In this document: positions 1 to 6,496 of the stretch, piece by piece
Numbering within the stretch: position 1 is the stretch's first letter
How the letters are laid out: every line of letters starts with the position of its first letter
Assembly (NCBI GenBank): GCA_021804185.1
Contig: JAJZKL010000051.1
Coordinates: 1-7,084 of the forward strand
DNA length: 7,084 nucleotides
DNA from: Thermoplasmata archaeon
GTDB lineage: Archaea > Thermoplasmatota > Thermoplasmata > Thermoplasmatales > Thermoplasmataceae
Reading direction: 5' to 3'
Position numbers and translations under genes: made by a program
The notes under the pieces: generated by a model
The model's input: only the letters and a program-made list of their open reading frames with translations
Told to the model about the DNA's origin: nothing
Databases searched by the model: none

Positions 1-977
1 TTTCACCATACGAAATTAAAGTTTACACCAGTCTTCTTACACATGGTCCGCAGACCTCTACCGCAGTGGTAAAGAACGCCGGAGTTCCCCAGCCAAGAAT
101 CTATGACCTGTTTAATTCCCTGATCAGGAAAGGGCTTATTGAGGTGAGCCCGGGAAAGCGTAGAATCTATCATGCCGTTCCAATATCCATTTCCCTGAGG
201 AAGGAAGTATCCAGGATGGAAAACTACGTCGATGAGCTTGAGAAATACGTGGAAGCAACAAAGGTTCACGTCAATTCAAAGATTCCATACCTTTGGATGG
301 TGGAAGGAGAGAAGAAGATCAACGAAAAGATCAATTCCATGATAGCGGAATCGAGAAATGAGATCATCATGTCATTATCAATCGGGAGGCTGAGATCCTC
401 CATGAACCTGATCAAGGCAGCGATTGAAAGGGGCGTCACCATTGCACTGGTCCTGTTTTCCGATGCGAGTGAGGAGGATATACGCACTCTCTCAAAAGAT
501 ATTGTCCTCAAGAAGAGAGATGCGGGAGCGGCAGAAGTCATTATGGTAGACAGAAAAGAAGGCATGATCAATGTTGCCAGCATGCGAAAAGACACGGGAT
601 ATGCGCTTTATTATGAAGAGGATGAACTGGTGCATGTCCTGAACTATTATTTCTACCACATTCTCTGGGTTCCATCCGTGTACCTGAACGATTTCATCAG
701 GATGGGGCACAGGAGAATCTGCACCGCATGGCTTGCCTGCGAAGCCATTGAATCTTACCAGAAGGATGGCGGGGAGATCACTGGTGAAGTGGAGGGAATG
801 ATGAACGACCAGAAGATCAGGATTAAGGGCGTGATAATAGGAACCAAGAGGGTGCCCGGTATCAGCCATACGTTTTTCATAAAGAGTGAGGAGAGGACTT
901 ATTCCGTCGGTGGAAAAACAGCATATCTGGAAGATATCAAGCTGCATCAGGTAAACCTGTCGAAGAAACTATTTTGA
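1..977 (+). CDS. TrmB-family sugar-responsive transcriptional regulator, 5' end outside the window
   Basis: The frame is open to the window edge from the codon at 3-5, giving 324 visible residues and a TGA stop at 975-977. A GTG at 66 could be taken as the start, but the 21 codons before it encode the conserved beginning of a TrmB winged helix (SPYEIKVYTSLLTHGPQTS), so the true start lies a few codons upstream of base 1. Residues 1-62 are the DNA-binding domain, with the recognition helix near VPQPRIYDLFNSLIRKGLIE. Residues about 65-90 form a charged helical linker that could pair two subunits. The rest resembles the TrmB C-terminal sugar-binding domain, opening with WMVEG (98-102), with HILWVPS near 219-225 and a terminal VGGKTAYLED motif (about 302-311). 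In Thermococcus TrmB the corresponding Gly and Glu contact sugar, as I recall. Family members repress or activate sugar transporter genes. Its position beside GH1 and ABC genes suggests it controls them; the effector sugar is unknown. Confidence 0.93.
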   Translation, partial: SPYEIKVYTSLLTHGPQTSTAVVKNAGVPQPRIYDLFNSLIRKGLIEVSPGKRRIYHAVPISISLRKEVSRMENYVDELEKYVEATKVHVNSKIPYLWMVEGEKKINEKINSMIAESRNEIIMSLSIGRLRSSMNLIKAAIERGVTIALVLFSDASEEDIRTLSKDIVLKKRDAGAAEVIMVDRKEGMINVASMRKDTGYALYYEEDELVHVLNYYFYHILWVPSVYLNDFIRMGHRRICTAWLACEAIESYQKDGGEITGEVEGMMNDQKIRIKGVIIGTKRVPGISHTFFIKSEERTYSVGGKTAYLEDIKLHQVNLSKKLF

Positions 978-1052
978 CGCTACTACGGAAAGATGTACAT
1001 TTACACTCAATAATTTCTGGCCATTGAGCGCTAGGTGCGTCCTGAGCACTTT

Positions 1053-1069
1053 ATACTACGGAAGAGTAT
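1053..1069 (+). promoter_or_regulatory. Candidate operator, inverted repeat ATACT-N7-AGTAT
   Basis: ATACT at 1053-1057 and AGTAT at 1065-1069 are perfect reverse complements separated by seven bases. The centre (1061) is 20 bases upstream of the TATA box start. The core TACT-N7-AGTA has the same spacing as the Thermococcus TrmB operator as I remember it (TACTTT-N3-AAAGTA). A site upstream of the TATA box would suit an activator. A related repeat sits at the same distance before the binding-protein promoter. Binding by the neighbouring regulator is inferred. Confidence 0.55.
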
Positions 1070-1080
1070 GAAAAGCGAGT

Positions 1081-1088
1081 TTTTAATA
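1081..1088 (+). promoter_or_regulatory. Archaeal TATA box for the GH1 operon
   Basis: TTTTAATA at 1081-1088 lies in an AT-rich patch after the purine-rich GAAAAGCGAG, a plausible BRE. Its centre is about 26-27 bases upstream of the ATG at 1111, the usual TATA-to-start distance when transcription begins at the initiation codon. The same octamer precedes the binding-protein gene at 4605-4612. Confidence 0.6.
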
Positions 1089-1110
1089 TGTTGTGCTACT
1101 ACGATTGCGT

Positions 1111-2562
1111 ATGTTCCCCAAGGGCTTTAAATTCGGCTTTTCCGAATGTGGGTTCCAATTTGAGATGGGTATATCCGAACCTGATCCAAATTCAGACTGG
1201 TATGCATGGTCACACGATCCCAGAAATGTCACTGCGCACTATGTTTCCGGTGACCTTCCGGACAACGGTGTCGGCTACTGGGACCTCTACAAAACTGATC
1301 ATGACCTGGCAAATTCCATCGGCATGAATTCCGGGAGACTGGGGATAGAATGGTCCAGGATTTTTCCGGAATCCACTGAAGGCGTAAAAGCCGACACGGA
1401 AATTGATGGGCAGCACGTTTTGGCAGTAGACGTGTCTGAGAAAAATCTTGAGCAGATGGATAAAATGGCCAACCAGGCAGCGGTTGCTCATTACAGAAAG
1501 ATGTTCGAGGATTTCAAGGCCCGTGACAATTTCCTGGTGTTAAACCTCTACCACTGGACTATTCCCAGATGGTTGAACGATCCTCTTAAAGCTGAGGATA
1601 CTCCCAACGGAAGAAGCACCGGAGGCTGCTTCAACAGCAGAATCACCACGGAATTCGCGAAATATGCAGCTTACATCGGCTGGAAATTCGGGGATCTCGC
1701 AGACAGGTGGTCAACCATGAATGAGCCAAACATGGTATTTCTTGGATGCAGTGTGGATAAGTCAGCTGCAGGGCTGGCAGCCAGGAAAATTAATTTCATC
1801 GAGGGACACGCGCGTGCCTATGATTCCCTGAAAGAGATTTCCGGAAAGCCTGTAGGCATAATTTATGCAAACGGGGATGTGCAGCCTCTCACCGATGCCG
1901 ACACTGAAGCAGCAAACAAGATGGTTTATGATGGAAGGCACTCCTTCTTCGACGCCATAACCAATGGTGACGTCAGCTGGTACAATTCCTTTGAAAGTGA
2001 CAGCAGGATCGAGAAGACTGATGATACAAGGAAAGACCTGCGCAAAAAAGTTGACTGGATAGGTGTTAACTATTACAGCAGGGATGTGGTGTCAGCCACA
2101 GAAAACGGCTGGAAGATCGTTGAAGGATATGGGCATGCAAGCGGATCCAAGGAAAAATCACTGGACGGGAGGTCGATCAGCGACACCGGATGGGAAGTTT
2201 ACCCGGAAGGTATCTATAACGTGATTATGTTATACCAGAAAAGATATAACACTCCGATGATGATAACGGAGAACGGCATGGCCGATGCTGTTGACAGGAT
2301 CAGGCCAAGATACCTCGTTTCACACCTGAACCAGGTGGAAAGGGCCATCAGGGATGGTGCCAAGATGGAGGGATACTTCCACTGGGCCCTGACTGATAAC
2401 TACGAATGGGCCAGCGGTTTCTCCATGAAATTCGGACTGTTCGGGGTTGATCTGCAGACCAAGAAGAGACAGCTGCGTCCCAGTGCGCTTGTTTTCAAGG
2501 AGATCGCTGAAAACAACGGAATTCCGGATAACCTGGAATGGATCATCAATACAAAGATATGA
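1111..2562 (+). CDS. GH1 beta-glycosidase (LacS type), cytosolic
   Basis: The 483-residue product matches the archaeal LacS/BgaS glycosidases along its whole length (Sulfolobus LacS is 489). It should hydrolyse terminal beta-glucosides, beta-galactosides or similar oligosaccharides with retention. The acid/base glutamate is E205 in TMNEPN and the nucleophile is E387 in ITENG. Glycone-binding residues are kept: GFQ near the N-terminus, YHW, GVNYY, and HWALTDNYEWASGF. There is no signal peptide or membrane segment, so it acts in the cytoplasm. ATG 1111 is preferred over GTG 1093: MFPKGFKFGF aligns with the LacS N-terminus and the TATA box is spaced for a leaderless message. The loop after the acid/base residue is about nine residues shorter than in LacS and lacks GFPPG, while about ten extra residues lie in 289-313, so aglycone preference may differ. 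The ATPase gene follows after 28 bases, implying one operon. Confidence 0.95.
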   Translation: MFPKGFKFGFSECGFQFEMGISEPDPNSDWYAWSHDPRNVTAHYVSGDLPDNGVGYWDLYKTDHDLANSIGMNSGRLGIEWSRIFPESTEGVKADTEIDGQHVLAVDVSEKNLEQMDKMANQAAVAHYRKMFEDFKARDNFLVLNLYHWTIPRWLNDPLKAEDTPNGRSTGGCFNSRITTEFAKYAAYIGWKFGDLADRWSTMNEPNMVFLGCSVDKSAAGLAARKINFIEGHARAYDSLKEISGKPVGIIYANGDVQPLTDADTEAANKMVYDGRHSFFDAITNGDVSWYNSFESDSRIEKTDDTRKDLRKKVDWIGVNYYSRDVVSATENGWKIVEGYGHASGSKEKSLDGRSISDTGWEVYPEGIYNVIMLYQKRYNTPMMITENGMADAVDRIRPRYLVSHLNQVERAIRDGAKMEGYFHWALTDNYEWASGFSMKFGLFGVDLQTKKRQLRPSALVFKEIAENNGIPDNLEWIINTKI

Positions 2563-2590
2563 TAGAGTAACTTGAAGGATCAGGAATAAG

Positions 2591-3379
2591 ATGGAATTAT
2601 TGGCCACCCAAGGAATTAGTAAAATCTTTACTAAACGTCGAGGTATGTTTGGAGAGACGAGGACAGTCGCCCTCAATGATGTCAATATTTCCATAAACAG
2701 CAAGGAAATCGTGGGACTTGTCGGGGCTAGTGGCAGCGGAAAAAGCACCCTTGCAAGATTACTGGTATTTCTTTACAAACCGACCTCAGGAAAGCTCCTG
2801 TTTGAAGGAAATGATATCACAGGATACCGGTCTCGGCAGATCAGGAAATACAGACAGGAAGTTCAGATGGTTTTTCAGGACCCCTATGCTTCGCTTGATC
2901 CGAATCACAACGTTGCCTGGCATGTGAGGAGACCGTTGATAACGTCAGGTTATTCCGGCAACATCGAAGAAAGGGTGGATCAGGTTCTGGAGATGGTTAC
3001 CCTGAGCCCGCCGGAATATTTCAAAAACAAGTATCCGCACCAACTGTCCGGAGGGCAGAGGCAGAGGGTTTACCTTGCGAGGGCGCTTGCGGTGGAGCCA
3101 AAAATCCTCATAGCCGATGAGCCCGTATCGATGCTGGACGTTTCAGTGAGAATAGAAATCCTGGAACTCATAAGCAAACTGAGGGAAGAACTCGGGATAA
3201 GCATCATATACATAACGCACGATGTTAACACAGTAAGCCTGGTAACAGACAGGGTCTACGTCATGCATTCTGGAATGGTAGTTGAACACGGAAACACGGA
3301 TGACGTAATCTCCAACCCCACCCATAAATACACCCGGGAATTGATTGAGGCGGCCCCGAATCCTTATAAAAGAATTTGA
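2591..3379 (+). CDS. ABC importer ATPase, OppF/DppF type, short form
   Basis: This 262-residue ATPase powers an oligopeptide-family importer. It has a Walker A (GASGSGKST, 45-53), a Q-loop at Q96, the signature LSGGQ (152-156), a Walker B ending in D176-E177 and the H-loop H210. The D-loop context ADEPVSMLD is typical of the OppF side. In archaea this transporter family carries sugars as well as peptides, and the GH1 gene 28 bases upstream points to a sugar. The protein ends soon after THKYTRELIEAAPNP, so it lacks the cysteine-bearing C-terminal extension (oligo_HPY) that OppF and OppD proteins commonly have; the partner ATPase keeps it. The start ATG 2591 has a purine-rich AGGATCAGGA stretch 5-15 bases upstream. 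It should pair with the next ATPase under two permeases, only one of which enters this window. Confidence 0.93.
   Translation: MELLATQGISKIFTKRRGMFGETRTVALNDVNISINSKEIVGLVGASGSGKSTLARLLVFLYKPTSGKLLFEGNDITGYRSRQIRKYRQEVQMVFQDPYASLDPNHNVAWHVRRPLITSGYSGNIEERVDQVLEMVTLSPPEYFKNKYPHQLSGGQRQRVYLARALAVEPKILIADEPVSMLDVSVRIEILELISKLREELGISIIYITHDVNTVSLVTDRVYVMHSGMVVEHGNTDDVISNPTHKYTRELIEAAPNPYKRI
3363..3371 (+). promoter_or_regulatory. Possible internal TATA box before the second ATPase
   Basis: CTTATAAAA at 3363-3371 is close to the archaeal TATA consensus. It lies in the last codons of the first ATPase (around the Pro-Tyr-Lys residues) and would start transcription near 3390-3395, about 25-30 bases before the ATG at 3420. 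It could raise expression of the second ATPase alone, or it may be chance, since the codons for Tyr and Lys are AT-rich. Confidence 0.25.
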
Positions 3380-3419
3380 TGGTGGCTATTACAATTTACC
3401 GGTGCGAGTTGAAATAGAT

Positions 3420-4424
3420 ATGCTGAACAATAGTGATGAATCTCAAATGATTCGGGGAAACAACGTTCTTGAAGTGAACGACATAAGCTCTGGTTATAAC
3501 ACAGAAGGTGGATTTGTTACAGTCCTGAAAAACCTCGATTTCATGGTTAAACGGGGAGAGATATTCGGTATTGCGGGCGAATCCGGATCAGGCAAGAGCA
3601 CTGTGGCATCAACGATCTTCAACACGCTGAAGTACCCGGGTGAAATTGTTAGCGGCAGCATAAAATTCAATGGAATAGATATTCTGAACATAAGTCCTGG
3701 CCAACTGAGAAGGCTCAGGGCCACAAAGTTTTCCTATGTTCCTCAGGCCGCAATGAATTCACTCAATCCGGTTAAAAGGATAGGCCTCCAATTTCATGAC
3801 ATAATGCTGGCACACGATATTGAACCGGAGGAAAATGATCAGAAGATAAAATCCATCCTGGACACAGTTAAGCTTGATCACTCTGTTTTAAACAGCTATC
3901 CCCACGAACTCAGCGGAGGAATGCGCCAGAGAGTTACCATATCCATGGCTTTGCTGCTTAATCCTGAACTCGTCATACTGGACGAACCAACAACCGGCCT
4001 GGATGTTCTTGTGGAATACAGCATACTGAAGGACATAAGGAGAATTCAGAGAGAGATGGGTCTGACGATAATTTTCATAACCCATGACCTCTCTATTCTA
4101 TTCGAGATTGCTGACAGGATAGCCATAATATATGGTGGCGAGATCGTAGAGATCGGTGAGTATGAGAGGCTTCTTTCAGATCCAGCGCATCCTTACACTT
4201 ATCTTCTTCTCAAAAGCATACCGCTAATAGGAGTTAAAGCGGATTCCATAATTAAAATGAAAGGTACGCCGGTCAGTTTCACTGACACAAATTCCGGTTG
4301 TCTTTTCTCCTCGCGATGCCCATACGTGTTTTCTGACTGTAAAGCCCGGCATCCCGACCTGATTCAGATAAAGGGAGAAGATCATAAGCACAGGTGTATC
4401 AGATATCCGGACTGGAAGCGCTGA
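3420..4424 (+). CDS. ABC importer ATPase, OppD/DppD type, with C-terminal four-cysteine domain
   Basis: The product is 334 residues from ATG 3420. Motifs are Walker A GESGSGKST (53-61), Q-loop Q109, signature LSGGM (164-168), Walker B ending D188-E189 and H-loop H222. The end is an oligo_HPY extension beginning near AHPYT, with cysteines 294, 300, 307 and 326 (C-x5-C-x6-C-x18-C). Structural work on DppD-type proteins assigns such cysteines to an iron-sulfur cluster. The start is uncertain. A TTG at 3345 would overlap the first ATPase by 35 bases. ATG 3420 is the first ATG. ATG 3447, with GTGAT (3433-3437) nine bases upstream as a Shine-Dalgarno-like match, gives 325 residues and is also credible because homology begins around NVLEVNDIS. 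It should dimerise with the preceding ATPase to energise the importer of the downstream binding protein and permease. Confidence 0.93.
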   Translation: MLNNSDESQMIRGNNVLEVNDISSGYNTEGGFVTVLKNLDFMVKRGEIFGIAGESGSGKSTVASTIFNTLKYPGEIVSGSIKFNGIDILNISPGQLRRLRATKFSYVPQAAMNSLNPVKRIGLQFHDIMLAHDIEPEENDQKIKSILDTVKLDHSVLNSYPHELSGGMRQRVTISMALLLNPELVILDEPTTGLDVLVEYSILKDIRRIQREMGLTIIFITHDLSILFEIADRIAIIYGGEIVEIGEYERLLSDPAHPYTYLLLKSIPLIGVKADSIIKMKGTPVSFTDTNSGCLFSSRCPYVFSDCKARHPDLIQIKGEDHKHRCIRYPDWKR

Positions 4425-4426
4425 TC

Positions 4427-4461
4427 ATTTTTATCGGTGTTCAAGTGGATAGAAGCACCGA
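4427..4461 (+). terminator. Possible terminator hairpin after the ATPase genes
   Basis: A T-rich stretch (CATTTTTATC, about 4426-4435) just after the stop codon is followed by an inverted repeat. TCGGTGTT at 4434-4441 pairs with AAGCACCGA (4453-4461 region) over about eight base pairs including one G-U, with a loop of about 12 bases. Archaeal termination mainly relies on T-rich tracts, so either element could end the GH1-ATPase transcript. The T-run lies before the stem rather than after it, unlike a bacterial intrinsic terminator. Confidence 0.3.
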
Positions 4462-4573
4462 GAACTAGCCATGAATTGCCGTCACAGGCGACCGTGCTCC
4501 GTAAAGGTGGTAAATTTTGTCGGCTTAATGCCACAGCTTGAAAAACATTGGTACATAAGCGACCCTGTTCTTG

Positions 4574-4596
4574 ACATACTATATCGTACAGTATGT
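4574..4596 (+). promoter_or_regulatory. Candidate operator, inverted repeat ACATACT-N9-AGTATGT
   Basis: The seven-base arms ACATACT (4574-4580) and AGTATGT (4590-4596) are perfect reverse complements around nine bases. The inner arms ATACT/AGTAT are the same as in the GH1 promoter repeat, there with a seven-base spacer. The centre (4585) is 20 bases before the TATA box start, the same distance as at the GH1 promoter. It is probably bound by the same dimeric regulator, most simply the TrmB-family protein encoded at the start of the window (inference). Confidence 0.6.
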
Positions 4597-4604
4597 GAAT
4601 AACA

Positions 4605-4612
4605 TTTTAATA
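4605..4612 (+). promoter_or_regulatory. Archaeal TATA box for the binding-protein operon
   Basis: TTTTAATA at 4605-4612 is identical to the box before the GH1 gene. Transcription would begin near 4632-4638, leaving a leader of roughly 20 bases before ATG 4655, with AAAGG at 4636-4640 close to the predicted start site. Confidence 0.6.
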
Positions 4613-4654
4613 GTAGAACTCTGCTAAGACCGTCCAAAGGATCGATGATGATCT

Positions 4655-6496
4655 ATGAGAGATAAAAAAATGAAAGTATTCATGGTCTTACTTGTAGCAT
4701 TAATTATGCTGACACTTGGATTTGCCAGCATATTTAATACGCCTCAGTCAGACACATCGGCAAGTAGCAAAGCCGCAGTAGCCACGAGCAGTTCTATCCC
4801 CCAGGGAGGAACCCTTTATCTGAGTCCGGGTCCCACACCGGCATTTGTTGACAATTTCAATCCGTTCAACATCTGGACAACTCCCGCCGGAATAATGTCA
4901 CTGTTTTACGAACCCCTTTTCCAGATAAACGGTCTGAACGGAACAGTTTTGCCCTGGCTTGGCACTAATTATACATGGAATGCAAACGGAACAGTACTGA
5001 CCGTCCATCTTAGACAGAATGTTCAGTTTAGCAATGGGATGCCGTTCAACTCCAGCGACGTGGTATTTACATTCAACATCGAGAAACAGCTTTACGGCGA
5101 GTGGTCTTTTCTCACAAAAATATACGCACCAGGACAGTATACGGTGAACTTCGTCTTCCAGAAACCTGATCTGCCATTTCTCCTGTATATAGGGTCTAAT
5201 TTCATACTACCGAAACCCCTCTGGCAAAACGTTTCCAAACCAGCCTCGAGCGTTGTTGCCAACCCAATAGGAACAGGGCCATTTGTACTCGGAAATTTCA
5301 GCTCACAGAAGATCGTGCTGAACAGGAATCCCAATTACTGGCAGCCGAATGAGCCACACCTGAATCACGTGGTTTACATAGATTATACGAGCAATAGTGC
5401 ATTGACACTGGCTCTTGCCGCCGGGCAGGTAGAGTGGGCATCTGTATTCTCGCCAAACATCACTTCAACATTTGTAGCTAAGGATCCTGCCCACAACCAC
5501 TACTTCTTCCCACAGGGACAGCCTGTGACACTGCTGACAAATGATCTGAAATATCCATTGAATAACTCATTCTTCAGGCAGGCTATGAGTATGGCCATAA
5601 ACAGGACCCAGATATCGGTTGCCGGAGAATACGGCTTTGAAAAACCGTCGAACGCCGCCAATATACTGCAACAGCAGTTGTTCATGCTTAATTCAACCAA
5701 TGCGCAGCTTGCGAAATCGCTTGCGACGTACAATGTATCAGCAGCAAAGGCTCTGCTTGCAAGCCATGGATTCGTGTACAACACCAACACCCATAGGCTG
5801 GATGCCCCCAACGGCTCGCAGCTTCCATCCATGACACTGATCACGGTCGCGGGATGGACCGACTGGGATGCTGATATCAGCATAATAGCCAATAATCTCG
5901 CACAGATTGGGATAAAGGTGAATCTTGTAACGCCTACATACTCTCAGACAGCTGCTGACATTTCAACTGGAAACTTCACGCTTGCACAGTTTGTAGCAGC
6001 TGGATCCGGCCCAAATCCATGGTATGATTACAGTGGACTTGTAGGTAATGTAACACCTGTTGGACAAACTGCAAATATCAATCAGGAACGCTGGAACTCA
6101 TCTGGCCTTGGATTCATGACTGCTTTCACTAATTTCAGCTCTACGCCCAACGTCTCTCAACAGGCTAACGACACCAACAAGATGGTGTCCGTAATGCTGA
6201 ACCAGATGCCCGTGATCCCTCTTGTTTATTCTGCTACGTGGTATGAATATGTCAACTCGAGCATAGGCGGATTCCCGAACGCCAACAACAACTTCTGGTT
6301 CCCGGTACCCTGGTATCCTGGACCGATGGAGGTAGTGACCCTGCATCTGTATAGCAAGCCAGCATTACTTAGTCAGGAAATAGCAGCTGCCAATCTCCTG
6401 CATGAAGAAATAGCAGGGGCGGTAATTGCCATAGTTGTGGTAGTCGGAGGTGTGTTATACACAACAGTGTACAAAAAGAAGAAAAAGGAGGAGTAG
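4655..6496 (+). CDS. ABC importer substrate-binding protein, family 5 (OppA/DppA-like), membrane anchored
   Basis: The 613-residue product is a family 5 extracellular solute-binding protein. Residues 1-28 are a basic start plus hydrophobic segment, a signal peptide or anchor. Residues about 31-48 form a Ser/Thr/Ala-rich linker. The domain then opens with QGGTLYLSPG and shows typical features (FNPFNIW, YEPLF, LRQNVQFSNGMPFNSSDVVFTF, GTGPFVL, RNPNYW, FRQAMSMAINR). A C-terminal helix (586-606) followed by YKKKKKEE anchors it with the tail inside, as in archaeal sugar-binding proteins of this class. There is no lipobox cysteine and no cysteine at all. I count about 19 N-x-S/T sequons, and by hand only about 9% charged residues in the exposed part, fitting an acidic exterior and heavy N-glycosylation. 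The ligand is probably an oligosaccharide, given the GH1 enzyme nearby; a peptide cannot be excluded. ATG 4670, five codons later, is an alternative start. Confidence 0.92.
   Translation: MRDKKMKVFMVLLVALIMLTLGFASIFNTPQSDTSASSKAAVATSSSIPQGGTLYLSPGPTPAFVDNFNPFNIWTTPAGIMSLFYEPLFQINGLNGTVLPWLGTNYTWNANGTVLTVHLRQNVQFSNGMPFNSSDVVFTFNIEKQLYGEWSFLTKIYAPGQYTVNFVFQKPDLPFLLYIGSNFILPKPLWQNVSKPASSVVANPIGTGPFVLGNFSSQKIVLNRNPNYWQPNEPHLNHVVYIDYTSNSALTLALAAGQVEWASVFSPNITSTFVAKDPAHNHYFFPQGQPVTLLTNDLKYPLNNSFFRQAMSMAINRTQISVAGEYGFEKPSNAANILQQQLFMLNSTNAQLAKSLATYNVSAAKALLASHGFVYNTNTHRLDAPNGSQLPSMTLITVAGWTDWDADISIIANNLAQIGIKVNLVTPTYSQTAADISTGNFTLAQFVAAGSGPNPWYDYSGLVGNVTPVGQTANINQERWNSSGLGFMTAFTNFSSTPNVSQQANDTNKMVSVMLNQMPVIPLVYSATWYEYVNSSIGGFPNANNNFWFPVPWYPGPMEVVTLHLYSKPALLSQEIAAANLLHEEIAGAVIAIVVVVGGVLYTTVYKKKKKEE

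Larger units (their letters stand above)
981..1103 (+). repeat. Three direct copies of TACTACG
   Basis: The heptamer TACTACG occurs at 981-987, 1054-1060 and 1097-1103. The first two extend to TACTACGGAA, and the first and third share a GC before them. The second and third both fit TACTACG-N5-GTA (1054-1068 and 1097-1111). They lie just after the regulator gene's stop, upstream of the TATA box, and between the TATA box and the glycosidase start. Repeats in a promoter beside a regulator gene suggest binding sites for that regulator (inference). Confidence 0.55.
978..1110 (+). promoter_or_regulatory. Promoter and control region of the GH1-ATPase operon
   Basis: This non-coding gap between the regulator and the glycosidase holds a TATA-like box, an inverted repeat and three copies of TACTACG, each listed separately. 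I see no small gene or RNA gene in it. A second AT-rich stretch, CTTTATAC at 1049-1056, could act as an alternative TATA box and would give a leader of about 30 bases, but it is overlapped by the inverted repeat. Confidence 0.7.
4425..4654 (+). promoter_or_regulatory. Intergenic region with the promoter of the binding-protein operon
   Basis: This 230-base gap separates the ATPases from the binding-protein gene. Besides the possible terminator, an inverted repeat (4574-4596) and a TATA box (4605-4612), I see no coding frame or RNA gene. The middle part, about 4462-4573, shows nothing recognisable. The gap implies that the binding protein and permease are transcribed separately from the ATPases. 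Confidence 0.65.

Noticed and set aside
492..947. A 151-codon open frame on the minus strand inside the regulator gene
   Set aside because: It is antisense to a clear TrmB-family protein, and its translation shows no recognisable domain.
1034..1050. Short GTGC...GCAC inverted repeat upstream of the GH1 promoter
   Set aside because: Four-base arms are expected by chance and nothing else supports it.
2320..2748. A 142-codon minus-strand frame spanning the GH1 end and the ATPase start
   Set aside because: It crosses two well-supported plus-strand genes and looks like a shadow of their codon pattern.
4611..4626. Imperfect palindrome TAGTAG...CTGCTA just after the second TATA box
   Set aside because: It has a G-T mismatch and only weak similarity to the TACTACG copies, too little to call a site.
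5500..5892. A 130-codon minus-strand frame inside the binding-protein gene
   Set aside because: The plus-strand family 5 protein is continuous here, and the antisense product resembles nothing I recognise.
6487..6491. GGAGG as a Shine-Dalgarno site for the permease
   Set aside because: It encodes the Lys/Glu tail of the binding protein and is 49 bases before the permease ATG, with no start codon at a usable distance.
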